Source of the DNA: Pseudomonas sp. L5B5
GTDB taxonomy: Bacteria > Pseudomonadota > Gammaproteobacteria > Pseudomonadales > Pseudomonadaceae
Length of the DNA: 64,000 nt
Direction of reading: 5' to 3'
NCBI RefSeq assembly: GCF_020520285.1
Contig: NZ_CP084742.1
Coordinates: forward strand, 1,922,001-1,986,000
A program made the translations under genes and the position numbers. A model generated the notes under the pieces. That model searched no databases, was not told the DNA's origin, and saw only the letters and a list, made by a program, of their open reading frames with translations. Of this stretch, positions 27,227-37,245 are shown piece after piece (position 1 is the first letter of the stretch; each line of letters begins with the position of its first letter).

Positions 27227-28517
27227 GTGCAGCTTCCTCCGAGGGACGCCGGGCGAGCCATTCAAGCGCCTCGGCAACACAATAAAAAGACCCGAACAGC
27301 AGTATTTCGTCATCGGCGGTAGCTTGCGCGCATTGCGCCTCCAGCGCCGCCGCGACACTGGCATAGGACGCTACAGAAGCACCAAGGTTCTCCAGCGCTG
27401 CATGCAATTGCTCGACCGGACGCGCCCGAGGCGAATCCAGGGGAGCCACGGCCCAATGCTGGATCGACGAATGCAGGCAGGCCACCACTCCCGACAGATC
27501 CTTGTCGGCCAGCAAGCCGAAGACCGCCAGGCGTCGTCCAGCAACCGGCCGGCGCGCCAGGCGTTCGGCCAGATACTGTGCTGCATGGGGGTTGTGTCCG
27601 ACATCGAGCAACAGATTGAGAGTCTTACCCTGCCAGTCGATCCGGCGTCGATCCAGGCGACCGGTCACCCGGGTTTGCTGCAAGGCACTGGCAATCCGCT
27701 CGGGCTGCCAGGGCAGCCCGCTCAGCAGGTAGGCCTGCACGGCCAAAGCCGCGTTCTCCATCGGCAGATCCAGCAGCGGCAGCCCCTGCAATTCGACCGG
27801 ATTGCCCTGGATATCCAGGCCACGCCACTGCCAATGGGTATCAGTGATCCCCAGGTCGAAGTCCCGCCCGCGGAGAAAAAACGGGCAGCCCAGCTCTCGT
27901 GCCTTCTCCAGCAACGGCTGCGGCGGATTCAAGTCGCCACACAAGGCCGGCGCACCACGACGGAAGATCCCGGCCTTTTCGAAGGCCACCGACTCACGCG
28001 AGTCCCCGAGGTATTCCACATGATCGACACCGATGCTGGTCACCAGGGCGATATCCGCGTCCACCAGGTTGACCGCATCCAGGCGACCACCCAGGCCGAC
28101 CTCCAGCACCACGGCATCCAGGGCCGCCCGCTGGAACAACCAGAACGCTGCCAGGGTACCCATCTCGAAATAGGTCAGGGAAACATCGCCACGCCCCGCT
28201 TCCACTGCGGCAAAGGCATCGCACAGCTGCTGATCCGTAGCCTCGACGCCATTGATCTGCACCCGCTCGTTGTAGCGCAGCAGGTGCGGCGAACTGTAGA
28301 CGCCGACCTGCAAGCCCTGGGACCGCAACAGGGAAGCGATAAGGGCACAGGTGGAGCCCTTGCCATTGGTGCCGGTGACCGTGATCACCCGGGGTGCCGG
28401 CTTGCCCAGCCCCATCCGGGACACTACCTTTTGCGAGCGCTCCAACCCCATGTCGATGGCCGAAGGATGCAGTTGCTCGAGGTAGGCGAGCCAGTCGCCC
28501 AGGGTGCGCTGGGTCAT
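27210..28517 (-). CDS. folC: Dihydrofolate / folylpolyglutamate synthase FolC
   Basis: FolC adds glycine-linked dihydropteroate to glutamate and extends polyglutamate tails. The 435-aa Mur-ligase-family protein shows the P-loop [18 protein letters not shown], the [17 protein letters not shown] omega-loop region, [13 protein letters not shown], and [18 protein letters not shown]. The start overlaps the accD stop by four bases (ATGA). Confidence 0.97.
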   Translation of the reverse strand: MTQRTLGDWLAYLEQLHPSAIDMGLERSQKVVSRMGLGKPAPRVITVTGTNGKGSTCALIASLLRSQGLQVGVYSSPHLLRYNERVQINGVEATDQQLCDAFAAVEAGRGDVSLTYFEMGTLAAFWLFQRAALDAVVLEVGLGGRLDAVNLVDADIALVTSIGVDHVEYLGDSRESVAFEKAGIFRRGAPALCGDLNPPQPLLEKARELGCPFFLRGRDFDLGITDTHWQWRGLDIQGNPVELQGLPLLDLPMENAALAVQAYLLSGLPWQPERIASALQQTRVTGRLDRRRIDWQGKTLNLLLDVGHNPHAAQYLAERLARRPVAGRRLAVFGLLADKDLSGVVACLHSSIQHWAVAPLDSPRARPVEQLHAALENLGASVASYASVAAALEAQCAQATADDEILLFGSFYCVAEALEWLARRPSEEAAHGYAG

Positions 28518-29434
28518 AGGTTTGCAGGGGCCGGTGGAACCACGATCGCCTCGACGGGCGCAGCCACGAATTCCGGCGTCGGCAAGCCCATCAGCTGGGC
28601 CAGCAGGTTGCCCAGGCGCGGACGCAGTTCCTGGCGGGAAATGATCATGTCGATCGCACCGTGCTCCAGCAGGAACTCGCTGCGCTGGAAGCCCTCAGGC
28701 AGTTTCTCCCGTACGGTCTGCTCGATCACTCGAGGACCTGCGAAACCCACCAGCGCCTTGGGTTCACCGACGATCACATCGCCCAGCATGGCCAAACTGG
28801 CCGATACACCACCGTAGACCGGGTCGGTCAGCACGGAAATGAATGGAAGGCCTTCCTCACGCAAGCGCGCCAGTACTGCAGAGGTCTTGGCCATCTGCAT
28901 CAGGGAAATCAGCGCCTCCTGCATCCGGGCACCGCCGGAAGCCGAGAAGCAGATCATCGGGCAACGATTTTCCAGGGCATAGTTGGCCGCACGCACAAAG
29001 CGCTCGCCAACGATGGACCCCATGGACCCGCCCATGAAGGAAAACTCGAATGCCGACACCACCACCGGCATGCCCAGCAGGGTGCCGCTCATGGAGACCA
29101 GCGCGTCTTTCTCGCCGGTCTGCTTCTGCGCCGCGCTCAGGCGGTCCTTGTACTTCTTGCCGTCGCGGAACTTCAGGCGGTCCACCGGCTCCAGGTCGGC
29201 ACCCAGCTCGGCACGACCTTCGACGTCAAGGAAAATATCGATACGGGCGCGGGCACCGATCCGCATGTGGTGATTGCACTTGGGGCAAACATCCAGAGTC
29301 TTTTCCAGCTCCGGACGATAGAGCACAGCCTCGCAGGATGGGCATTTGTGCCAAAGACCTTCGGGCACCGAGCTTTTCTTCACCTCGGAACGCATGATCG
29401 AAGGGATCAGTTTGTCTACTAACCAGTTGCTCAT
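28514..29434 (-). CDS. accD: Acetyl-CoA carboxylase carboxyltransferase subunit beta
   Basis: AccD with AccA transfers the carboxyl group from biotin to acetyl-CoA in fatty acid synthesis. The 306-aa protein begins [17 protein letters not shown] and carries the four-cysteine zinc ribbon ([12 protein letters not shown], then [11 protein letters not shown]), followed by the crotonase-like carboxyltransferase core ([19 protein letters not shown]). The ATG at 29434 follows GGAG. A 258-base gap to trpF holds no gene and could carry a promoter. Confidence 0.97.
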   Translation of the reverse strand: MSNWLVDKLIPSIMRSEVKKSSVPEGLWHKCPSCEAVLYRPELEKTLDVCPKCNHHMRIGARARIDIFLDVEGRAELGADLEPVDRLKFRDGKKYKDRLSAAQKQTGEKDALVSMSGTLLGMPVVVSAFEFSFMGGSMGSIVGERFVRAANYALENRCPMICFSASGGARMQEALISLMQMAKTSAVLARLREEGLPFISVLTDPVYGGVSASLAMLGDVIVGEPKALVGFAGPRVIEQTVREKLPEGFQRSEFLLEHGAIDMIISRQELRPRLGNLLAQLMGLPTPEFVAAPVEAIVVPPAPANL

Positions 29435-29692
29435 GCTTTCTTTCTCCAGTAGCGGCGGCCCGAACACTGTGGTTCGCAACCCCGCGCATGCCCTTGAGCT
29501 AAATTCATGTATGCGCCGATGATCGGCTCGCTACCGCGGTCAGCACCCGGCTCGACCTGCTCGTAACGCCCCTTTCCTCAGCCATCCCGGCAACCCGCGA
29601 TAGAGCGGCTGCCACTCGATACGGCTCCGCCTGACGACGGCGCCTGCCTGTTTTGTACAGTGGTGTTATGGACGGCGGCAGACTGCCAGCCG

Positions 29693-30325
29693 TCACATCG
29701 ACTCACTGCTGTGACGCACGGCCTGAATGAAGGCCTGAATCTTTGCCGGATCCTTGATGCCCTTGCTCTGCTCCACCCCGCCACTGACATCCACCGCATA
29801 AGGACGCACCTGGGCGATAGCCTGCGCAACGTTCTGGGCCGACAGCCCTCCGGCGAGGATGATCGGCTTGCTCAGCCCCCGAGGAACCAGCGACCAATCG
29901 AAGGCCTCCCCGGTCCCACCGGGCACGCCTTCAACATAGGTATCCAGAAGGATGCCGCTGGCCTGCGGATAAGCCAGGCAGGCAGCGGCGATGTCGTCAC
30001 CAGCCTTGACCCGCAGCGCCTTGATATAGGGGCGGTGGAATCCCTCGCAAGCAGCCGCCGGCTCATCTCCATGGAACTGCAGGAGGTCCAGCGGCACGGC
30101 ATCGAGGATCTCCCCCAGTTCGCAGCGACTGGCATTGACGAACAACCCGACGGTGGTCACGAACGGCGGCAAGGCGGCGATGATCGCCCGCGCCTGCTGC
30201 ACGTTCACGGCCCGCGGGCTCCTGGCGTAGAACACCAGGCCTATGGCGTCGGCCCCTGCCTCCACCGCTGCCAGCGCATCTTCTATGCGGGTAATCCCAC
30301 AAATCTTGCTGCGAACGGCTGACAT
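29693..30325 (-). CDS. trpF: Phosphoribosylanthranilate isomerase TrpF
   Basis: TrpF performs the Amadori rearrangement in tryptophan synthesis. The 210-aa TIM barrel begins [17 protein letters not shown] with the catalytic Cys, continues with [16 protein letters not shown] and LLQFHGDE, the general-acid Asp in [15 protein letters not shown], and [17 protein letters not shown] near the phosphate site. The length is normal. It lies 63 bases past truA. Confidence 0.97.
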   Translation of the reverse strand: MSAVRSKICGITRIEDALAAVEAGADAIGLVFYARSPRAVNVQQARAIIAALPPFVTTVGLFVNASRCELGEILDAVPLDLLQFHGDEPAAACEGFHRPYIKALRVKAGDDIAAACLAYPQASGILLDTYVEGVPGGTGEAFDWSLVPRGLSKPIILAGGLSAQNVAQAIAQVRPYAVDVSGGVEQSKGIKDPAKIQAFIQAVRHSSESM

Positions 30326-30388
30326 ATCGTGTGAACCCCTGGGGTAAATCCGGAAAGTCCCGGATGGTAGCAAATGCTTTTCCGGGCG

Positions 30389-31213
30389 TCAGCCGCCAAG
30401 TTCCGGGAATCCGCTGAGGAAATGTGGCCCGATGTATCTCTCGGGCAACTGGAACTCATCCCGGTATTCAACCTGCACCAGATACAGCCCGAAAGGATGG
30501 GCAGTGACGCCACCAGACCGGCGGGTGCGGCTTTCAAGGACCTCCTGGGCCCACTCCACCGGCCGCTCGCCAGCACCGATGGTCATCAGGACCCCGGCGA
30601 TATTGCGCACCATGTGATGGAGAAACGCGCTGGCGCGAATATCCAGGACGATCATCTTGCCGCAGCGGATGACCCGCAGATGGTGGATTTCCTTGATCGG
30701 TGACTTCGCCTGACACTGACCGGCCCTGAACGCACTGAAATCATGGGTACCCACCAGGTATGCAGCAGCCTCGGCCATGCGTTCGATGTCCAGTGGCCGA
30801 TGATTCCAGGTGATCTCTTCGTTGAGGTGCGCCGGCCGGATCTGATCGTTGTAGATCACGTAACGGTAACGCCGGGCGATCGCCTTGAAACGCGCGTGAA
30901 AATGCGCCGGCATCTCCTGGGCCCAGGAGACGCTGATGTCGCGGGGCAGGTTGATATTGGCCCCCATCACCCAGGCCTTCATCGGCCGTACAGCCTGGGT
31001 GTCGAAATGCACGACTTGCCCACAGGCATGCACGCCGGCATCGGTACGCCCCGCACAGGTCAGGGTTATCGGGGAATCCGCAACCCTGGACAAGGCCTTC
31101 TCCAGGGTGTCCTGGACACTGGGCACGCCGGAGGACTGGCGCTGCCAGCCGTGATAGCGCGAACCCTTGTATTCAACCCCCAGAGCGATCCGGGAAAAGC
31201 CTGCGGCCGCCAT
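30389..31213 (-). CDS. truA: tRNA pseudouridine synthase TruA
   Basis: TruA modifies uridines 38-40 in the anticodon stem-loop. The protein has RIALGVEYKGSRYHGWQRQ near the start, the catalytic Asp in LTCAGRTDAGVHACGQVVHF, and LHHMVRNIAGVLMTIGAG at the C-terminal end. I start at the ATG at 31213, giving 274 aa; an in-frame TTG at 31270 would add 19 residues not typical of the family. The M24 peptidase gene is divergent. Confidence 0.95.
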   Translation of the reverse strand: MAAAGFSRIALGVEYKGSRYHGWQRQSSGVPSVQDTLEKALSRVADSPITLTCAGRTDAGVHACGQVVHFDTQAVRPMKAWVMGANINLPRDISVSWAQEMPAHFHARFKAIARRYRYVIYNDQIRPAHLNEEITWNHRPLDIERMAEAAAYLVGTHDFSAFRAGQCQAKSPIKEIHHLRVIRCGKMIVLDIRASAFLHHMVRNIAGVLMTIGAGERPVEWAQEVLESRTRRSGGVTAHPFGLYLVQVEYRDEFQLPERYIGPHFLSGFPELGG

Positions 31214-31408
31214 CTCGGCGGCTGCGTTATCTATGTTTGCCAAGAACTTAAAGCCTGCTGATATGCGCAAAGGCGCCCATTATAGGGCCAAGGAAAACAG
31301 ACGCCATGCACCACGGGGGTTTAGTTGCAGATTGCGATGGCCATCGAGCAAGCGCTATATATGAATCAATACAGCGCCTGACAACAAAAACCGATCGAGA
31401 ACTGATGA

Positions 31409-32068
31409 ATGAATGCAATCAACAAGGAAGCCGTTGGCCTGGCCTACAGCCTGGAAGGCATGCTCCATGCCAAACGCATGACCTGGGAAGCCGTAGCCCA
31501 GATCGCCCGGCGGATAAAGCCAGGCATGCGCGAGTCCGTCGCCAGGGACATGGGCCTCGAGGTGCTTCGGGAGCTGGGCATGGAGCGGATCTGGCACCCC
31601 TTGCTGATCCGCTTTGGCGTCAACACCGTCAAGACCTTCAAGCAATGCTCCGAAGGCGACCCCCAACTTGGGGAACACGATCTGTTTTTCATTGACCTGG
31701 GAGTGGTCTGGGACCGTCATGAAGGCGATTGCGGGGCCACCTTCGTCGTGGGCGACGACGCCGACATGCACGCCTGCGCCGCGGCCGCCAAGAACCTCTT
31801 CGACCAGGTCCACGATCACTGGAAAAACCATCAGGTGGCCGGCCCCGAGCTGTATCGCTATGCCGAAGAACAAGCCCGCACCCAGGGCTGGGTACTGAAC
31901 CTGGACATCAAGGGCCATCGGGTCAGCGACTTCCCCCACGCGATCTATCGTGCCGGCGACCTGGGCGATTTTGCCGCCTGCCCACAAGTTGGCCTATGGA
32001 TCCTGGAAATCCAGATCGCCCACCCTACCCGCCCCTTTGGCGCCTTCTACGAAGACCTGCTGGCCTGA
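31409..32068 (+). CDS. M24-family metallopeptidase-like protein
   Basis: The 219-aa protein has the pita-bread catalytic fold of the Xaa-Pro aminopeptidase / methionine aminopeptidase family, without the N-terminal domain of PepP. Candidate metal ligands are the Asp pair in LFFIDLGVVWDRHEGDCGATF, the His in SDFPHAIYRAG, and a late Glu in LWILEIQIAHP. The first ~60 residues (GMLHAKRMTWEAVAQIARRI) resemble the helical lead-in. It sits alone, rightward, between truA and fimV, which are adjacent in P. aeruginosa. The substrate is unknown. Confidence 0.85.
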   Translation: MNAINKEAVGLAYSLEGMLHAKRMTWEAVAQIARRIKPGMRESVARDMGLEVLRELGMERIWHPLLIRFGVNTVKTFKQCSEGDPQLGEHDLFFIDLGVVWDRHEGDCGATFVVGDDADMHACAAAAKNLFDQVHDHWKNHQVAGPELYRYAEEQARTQGWVLNLDIKGHRVSDFPHAIYRAGDLGDFAACPQVGLWILEIQIAHPTRPFGAFYEDLLA

Positions 32069-32083
32069 CACCCAGGCAGCACC

Positions 32084-32113
32084 AAAAAAAACGGCAGCCT
32101 CAGGGGCTGCCGT
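32084..32113 (-). terminator. Terminator of fimV
   Basis: ACGGCAGCC/GGCTGCCGT (9 bp, 5-nt loop) is followed on the minus strand by a run of seven T, 23 bases past the fimV stop. The M24 gene converges on it. Confidence 0.9.
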
Positions 32114-32135
32114 TGCGTTCAAGCTTCAGGGTACT

Positions 32136-34718
32136 TCAGGCCAGCCGCGCCAGCATTTCCTGCGCTTCGTTCTTCTGTCCGTCGTTACCTTCGCTCAACA
32201 CTTCCGAGAGGATATCCCGAGCCCCGTCATTGTCACCCATGTCAATGTAGGCCTGCGCCAGGTCGAGCTTGGTCGCCACTTCATCGCTACCGGCCAGGAA
32301 GTCGAACTCCGTGTCCTCGGGCCCCGCTGCGGCATCCTCGGCCGTGAAGCTCGGCGCCCCCGGCTCCGGCTGGTCGAGACTCTGGGCGAGCCGCTCCAGC
32401 TCGGCATTGACATCGTCCAATTCGGAAGCGAAAGCATCCTTGGGTTCGTCAGCCGCCACGTCATCGCCCAGGGACAGGTCGAAATCCGCCGACAGGTCGA
32501 GGTCATCCAGAGCCGACTCGGTCACCGTCGGCACATCGCCGGCCGGAAGATCCTTGAGATCGTCTTCCAGGCTCATCAGGAAATCGTCATCGCTCTGGGT
32601 CGCAGCCGGCAAGTCGGCACCCAGGTCAAGATCGAAATCCCCCAGATCATCAAGGCTTTCCTGAGGCGCAATCTGCTGTTCAAGTACCGAACCGAAGCTC
32701 AGGTCATCATCCAGCGGGAACTCGTCCAACTCGACTTCGGGTTCGGAGGCCACCACGGCAGGCGAGGCTGCCTCCAGGTCGTCGAGGCTCAAGTCGAAGT
32801 CCTCATCCAGCCCCTCTAGCGGTGCCGCTGGCTCAGGCGCCACCGGCTCGTCCTGCAGCAACTCCTTGACGTACTCGGCGTCCAATTCAGCGGTTGCTGC
32901 CGCTGCAGCCAGGCCGGCCGTCGCTGCCACTGCAACCATGGCCGGATACTGGCTCTTGAGCTGCTCAACCTGGGCATGGTTATCACCATTGGCCACCAGT
33001 TGCCGCTCCTCGGCAACGAAGGCACTGCGATCCCCCTGGCGCGCATAGACCTCCATCAGCTTCAGGCGCAGCTCGCTGCGCTGGGGCTCCATCTTGACTG
33101 CCTCTTCAAGAATCGCCGCAGCCTGGTTCAGGCGACCGCCATCGATATGGTTCTGTGCCTGCCCCAGCACATCACTCGCCCGCTCAACCGGAGCCGGCGG
33201 CGGTTCCACCGGCGCGGCTACCGGGGCTGGAGCTGGAGCTGGAGCTGGAGCTGGAGCTGGAGCCAGCTTGACGCTTGGCGGAGGAACCTCAAGCCCCTCG
33301 AAGCTGCTTTCCGGCAAATCCATGTCCTCGGAGAAGTTGTTCTCCTCGGATAATGCCCGGGCCATCCGCAGGTGTTTTTCCGCTTCCTGCTGGGCCTTGC
33401 GACGACGGGCCAGCAACAGCAACACCAGCAACAGGGCCACGACGATGCTACCGCCGGCCAGGATCAACAGAAGCGGATTGGTCAACAGGTCGCCGTACTT
33501 GCCTTCATCAGCCTTGGCTGCCTCAGCCTCGGGCGCCGCAGGGGCCGCCGGTTCGCTAACCGGAGCCACGGGCACCACCTGGACCTCGGGCTTGGCCACC
33601 AGCTCTGCCGGCATGGCCGGCGCTGGCTGGGCTGCAGGTGCCGCCGGAGCTGCACCCTCGGCCTGCAATTTGGCCAACTGGCTGTTTTTCAGGTCGATCA
33701 GACGCTGCAGCTTGTCCAGTTGGCTCTGCAGGTCCGTCATGCGCTCCTTCAACTCGGCATTGTCGCGACGAGTCGCATCAAGGCTTTCCTGGGTCACCGC
33801 CAACTGGTTGTTCAGCGCCTTGCTGTCGCCGGCGGCGCCCTTGCCACGGGTTTTGCCGCTCTCGGCGGAAACCAGGCTCAGGCTGTCCTTGGCATTGACT
33901 TGCTTGGGCGCCTTGTCGGCACCTGCACGACGGGTCGCGTCCACCTGTTGCTGGCCACGGGTTCCGGCACGCCGTCCCTGGCGCCAGGCGGCATTCTGCG
34001 CGGCCACTTCGGCAATCGCCTTGGGCTGTGGCAGTGCCGTGCTCTGGACCACATCCGGCAGGCGCAGCACCTTGCCGGTTTTCAGCCGGTTGATGTTGCC
34101 GTCGATGAACGCATCCGGGTTCAGTGCCTGGATCGCCAGCATGGTCTGCTGGATCGAGGCGCCGTTGCGATTCCTGGCCGCGATCTCCCAGAGGGTGTCA
34201 CGGGCCGAGGTGGTGTACTGCTCCGGCTTGCCGGCCTTGCTGGCAGCGGTGACCGGGGCGTTCACCGACTGACCGGCAACGGGTGCGGACTGGGCCGCTT
34301 GCGCAGCCTGGGGAGAAAACTTGGAAGGATCCAGCAAGACACTGTAGTCACGCAGCAGGCGACCATTGGGCCACATCACCTGCACCAGGAACTTGACCAT
34401 GGGCTCGGACAATGGCTGGCTCGAGGTCACCCGCAACACACTCTTGCCGCTGGGATTGAGAACGGGAGTGAACCTCAGGTCATTGAGGAAGGCCTGGCGA
34501 TCGACACCGGCCTTGGCGAACTCTTCTGCCGGGGCCAGGCTTGGCACCACCTCGGCAGCGGTGAGGTCCTTCACATCAAGCAATTCAATTTCTGCTACCA
34601 GAGGCTGGTTCAGACTCGACTTCAGGGTCAGCTCCCCAAGCCCAAGCGCCTGCGCCATACCGGAGGACAGCGCCGAGGCGGCCGCTATTGCTAACACCAG
34701 TTTGCGAACTTGAACCAT
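32136..34718 (-). CDS. fimV: FimV-type pilus-motility / polar-hub protein
   Basis: FimV is an inner-membrane polar hub required for type IV pilus function and cAMP signalling in Pseudomonas. The 860-aa protein has a signal peptide, the N-terminal FimV domain (GLGELTLKSSLNQPLVAEIEL), a LysM-type region (~160-220, YTTSARDTLWEIAARN), a coiled coil (~310-360), one membrane helix (LLLILAGGSIVVALLLVLLLL), and an acidic cytoplasmic part with a Pro-Ala repeat. It ends in a TPR-like FimV C-terminal domain (TKLDLAQAYIDMGDNDGARDI). Confidence 0.96.
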   Translation of the reverse strand: MVQVRKLVLAIAAASALSSGMAQALGLGELTLKSSLNQPLVAEIELLDVKDLTAAEVVPSLAPAEEFAKAGVDRQAFLNDLRFTPVLNPSGKSVLRVTSSQPLSEPMVKFLVQVMWPNGRLLRDYSVLLDPSKFSPQAAQAAQSAPVAGQSVNAPVTAASKAGKPEQYTTSARDTLWEIAARNRNGASIQQTMLAIQALNPDAFIDGNINRLKTGKVLRLPDVVQSTALPQPKAIAEVAAQNAAWRQGRRAGTRGQQQVDATRRAGADKAPKQVNAKDSLSLVSAESGKTRGKGAAGDSKALNNQLAVTQESLDATRRDNAELKERMTDLQSQLDKLQRLIDLKNSQLAKLQAEGAAPAAPAAQPAPAMPAELVAKPEVQVVPVAPVSEPAAPAAPEAEAAKADEGKYGDLLTNPLLLILAGGSIVVALLLVLLLLARRRKAQQEAEKHLRMARALSEENNFSEDMDLPESSFEGLEVPPPSVKLAPAPAPAPAPAPAPVAAPVEPPPAPVERASDVLGQAQNHIDGGRLNQAAAILEEAVKMEPQRSELRLKLMEVYARQGDRSAFVAEERQLVANGDNHAQVEQLKSQYPAMVAVAATAGLAAAAATAELDAEYVKELLQDEPVAPEPAAPLEGLDEDFDLSLDDLEAASPAVVASEPEVELDEFPLDDDLSFGSVLEQQIAPQESLDDLGDFDLDLGADLPAATQSDDDFLMSLEDDLKDLPAGDVPTVTESALDDLDLSADFDLSLGDDVAADEPKDAFASELDDVNAELERLAQSLDQPEPGAPSFTAEDAAAGPEDTEFDFLAGSDEVATKLDLAQAYIDMGDNDGARDILSEVLSEGNDGQKNEAQEMLARLA
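33227..33262 (-). repeat. Hexanucleotide tandem repeat inside fimV
   Basis: Six perfect copies of CTGGAG (plus-strand) encode the Pro-Ala stretch PAPAPAPAPAP between the membrane and TPR parts of FimV. Slippage by whole units would stay in frame. Confidence 0.9.
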
Positions 34719-34922
34719 AGCCTCATCCTTTGTTTGAACTTTCCTCGGCTAGCGAGAAGGTTTTGTAGCGGCTGCCAAAAGGCATTGCGCGGGGTCAGGA
34801 TGACCACGACGCGCGATTAATTCTTGCATGCCCCGGGAGCACCTGACGGCCACTCACCTCCAGCAACTTGCCAAGCATAGCGCCCAGCTAGATTCATTCT
34901 GCAAATTGTTGCCAAGTATCTT

Positions 34923-35933
34923 TTACAGCAGGTCTTTTATCAACAATTCAGCCAGCTGCACCGCATTCAGCGCCGCGCCTTTGCGGACGTTGTCCGAAGT
35001 CAGCCACAGGTTGAGCTCCGCCGGATCATCGACCCCGCCACGAACCCGACCCACATAGACTACATCCTGGCCCACAGCGTCACCCACGGCGGTTGGATAA
35101 TCACCTGCATCCACGAGTTCCAGGCCGGCGGCAGCCTCCAGCGCAGCGTTCACTGCAGGCAGGTCGACATCGGCGGCCGACTGCAGAGTCACGCTATAGC
35201 TATCGCCAAAAAACACCGGTGCTTGAATACATGTGGCGGAAATCTTCAACAAAGGTAGCCCCAATACCTCTCGCAGTTCCCTGACCAGGCGCTTTTCCAG
35301 CAAGGTATGTCCCTGGGCGTCCGCCGAACCCACCTGGGCCAGCAGGTTGAAAGCCACCTGCCGATCAAAGAAGCGCGGCTCCAGGGGCCGCACGTTCAAC
35401 AGTTCGGCAGTCTGGCGGGCCAGTTCACTGACGGCCTCACGGCCCTGGCTGGAAATAGCCAGGTTAGCAGTCAGGCATACCCGCTGGATGTCCAGCATGC
35501 CCTGCAATGGCGCCAAGGCCACTGCCAGCGCTGTGGCCGAGGCACTTGGGCTGCTCAGTTGCACGGGCTTTTGCAGACCCGCCAACACCTTGGCATTGAC
35601 TTCGGGCACCACGCTGGGGGCCTGGGCCGAAGGCAAGGCCCCCGAGAGATCGATCAGCGCACAGTTGGCCGCCGTCGCGCGGGGTGCAAAGCTCAAGGTC
35701 ACGGCCGGGCCCGCGGCGAAGAACGCCAGTTGGACTTTGCCGAAATCGAACTCATCGACCTCGCGCACACGGACATTCTTGCCACGAAACGGCACGGAAT
35801 GCCCTGCCGACTCACTGCTGGCCAGCAGGTGCAGGTTGGCGACGGGAAAATCACGCTCTTCGAGAATCTGCACCAGGGTTTCGCCAACGGTACCGGTGGC
35901 ACCGATCACGGCAATATCAAAGGACGGAGTCAT
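34923..35933 (-). CDS. Catalytically dead aspartate-semialdehyde dehydrogenase paralogue (Usg-like)
   Basis: The 336-aa protein keeps the ASADH fold: nucleotide motif IAVIGATGTVGETLVQILEE, VPEVNAKVL and the C-terminal DNVRKGAALNAVQLAELLI. The catalytic Cys position (NCTVS in the true Asd at 36079) is here within SSPSASAT (Ala131 by alignment), and the catalytic His position is Asp244 in VFFGDSYSV. Both essential residues are therefore lost, as expected for a Usg-type pseudoenzyme; its role is unknown. It lies between asd and fimV. Confidence 0.88.
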   Translation of the reverse strand: MTPSFDIAVIGATGTVGETLVQILEERDFPVANLHLLASSESAGHSVPFRGKNVRVREVDEFDFGKVQLAFFAAGPAVTLSFAPRATAANCALIDLSGALPSAQAPSVVPEVNAKVLAGLQKPVQLSSPSASATALAVALAPLQGMLDIQRVCLTANLAISSQGREAVSELARQTAELLNVRPLEPRFFDRQVAFNLLAQVGSADAQGHTLLEKRLVRELREVLGLPLLKISATCIQAPVFFGDSYSVTLQSAADVDLPAVNAALEAAAGLELVDAGDYPTAVGDAVGQDVVYVGRVRGGVDDPAELNLWLTSDNVRKGAALNAVQLAELLIKDLL

Positions 35934-36026
35934 GGTGCTACCTCAGGCAAAACGGGGGGAGCGGCACTTTACCCGGCACGCGGGGACGAGGCAATTCGCG
36001 GGCAGAGTCGAACCAGCGACCCCATG

Positions 36027-36058
36027 AAAAAACCCGCGCCCTGGAAGGGGCGCGGGTT
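36027..36058. terminator. Terminator of asd
   Basis: AACCCGCGCC/GGCGCGGGTT (10 bp, 8-nt loop) is flanked by a run of A, giving a T tract on the minus strand past the asd stop at 36079. It separates asd from the paralogue gene. Confidence 0.85.
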
Positions 36059-36078
36059 TCTCGGCACAACACGAGGCA

Positions 36079-37191
36079 TCAGCGTTCCAGCAGGATCCGC
36101 AGCATGCGGCGCAGCGGCTCGGCCGCTCCCCACAGCAGCTGGTCACCCACAGTGAACGCGCCCAGGAACTGCGAGCCCATGTTCAGCTTGCGCAGGCGGC
36201 CCACCGGAATGTTCAAGGTGCCGGTGACCCGGGTCGGGCTCAGCTCCTGCATGCTGATCTCACGCTGGTTGGGTACCAGTTTGACCCAGGGGTTGTGCTG
36301 GCTGATCAGCCCTTCGATATCGGCGATCGGCACGTCCTTGTTGAGCTTGATGGTCAGAGCCTGGCTGTGGCAACGCATGGCGCCGATACGTACGCAGATA
36401 CCGTCCACCGGAATCGGGTTCTTGAAACGACCGAGGATCTTGTTGGTCTCGGCCTGGGCCTTCCACTCTTCGCGGCTCTGGCCGTTGGGCAGCTCCTTGT
36501 CGATCCACGGGATCAGGCTGCCGGCCAGCGGCACGCCGAAGTTCTCGGTTGGATAGGCATCGCTGCGCATGGCCTCGGCCACCTTGCGGTCGATATCGAG
36601 AATGGCGCTGGCCGGGTTGGCCAGATCATCGGCGACCGCGGCATGGGTAGCGCCCATCTGCTTGATCAGCTCGCGCATGTTCTGCGCGCCGGCGCCAGAG
36701 GCTGCCTGGTAGGTCATGGCACTCATCCATTCCACCAGGCCGGCTTCGAACAGGCCGCCCAGGCCCATCAGCATCAGGCTGACGGTGCAGTTGCCGCCGA
36801 CGTAGTTCTTGGTGCCGGCATCCAGCTGCTGGTCGATGACCCTGCGGTTCACCGGGTCGAGGATGATCACCGCATCATCCTCCATGCGCAGGCTGGAAGC
36901 AGCATCGATCCAGTAACCCTGCCAGCCGGCTTCGCGCAGCTTGGGGAACACTTCACTGGTGTAGTCGCCACCCTGGCAGGTCAGGATCACGTCGAGGGTT
37001 TTCAGCTCTTCAATGCTGTAGGCGTCCTTGAGCGGGGCAATATCCTTGCCTACCGACGGACCCTGGCCACCGACATTGGAAGTGGTGAAAAACACCGGTT
37101 CAATAAGATCGAAGTCCTGCTCTTCAAGCATCCGCTGCATGAGCACGGAACCGACCATACCGCGCCAACCGATCAGACCTACACGTTTCAT
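36079..37191 (-). CDS. asd: Aspartate-semialdehyde dehydrogenase
   Basis: Asd reduces aspartyl phosphate to the semialdehyde for lysine, threonine, methionine and diaminopimelate. The 370-aa protein begins [20 protein letters not shown], has the catalytic Cys135 in [13 protein letters not shown], and the catalytic His275 in [10 protein letters not shown]. The ATG at 37191 is used because the upstream frame (to 37221) is not family-like. It lies 54 bases past leuB. Confidence 0.97.
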   Translation of the reverse strand: MKRVGLIGWRGMVGSVLMQRMLEEQDFDLIEPVFFTTSNVGGQGPSVGKDIAPLKDAYSIEELKTLDVILTCQGGDYTSEVFPKLREAGWQGYWIDAASSLRMEDDAVIILDPVNRRVIDQQLDAGTKNYVGGNCTVSLMLMGLGGLFEAGLVEWMSAMTYQAASGAGAQNMRELIKQMGATHAAVADDLANPASAILDIDRKVAEAMRSDAYPTENFGVPLAGSLIPWIDKELPNGQSREEWKAQAETNKILGRFKNPIPVDGICVRIGAMRCHSQALTIKLNKDVPIADIEGLISQHNPWVKLVPNQREISMQELSPTRVTGTLNIPVGRLRKLNMGSQFLGAFTVGDQLLWGAAEPLRRMLRILLER

Positions 37192-37245
37192 CGCAACTAC
37201 ACCTATACAAAAGTGGGCCACTGTCTGTGCAGTGGGCCCGAAAGA

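Noticed and set aside
27225..28817. A 530-codon plus-strand frame
   Set aside because: Antisense to folC and part of accD, both of which carry complete motifs.
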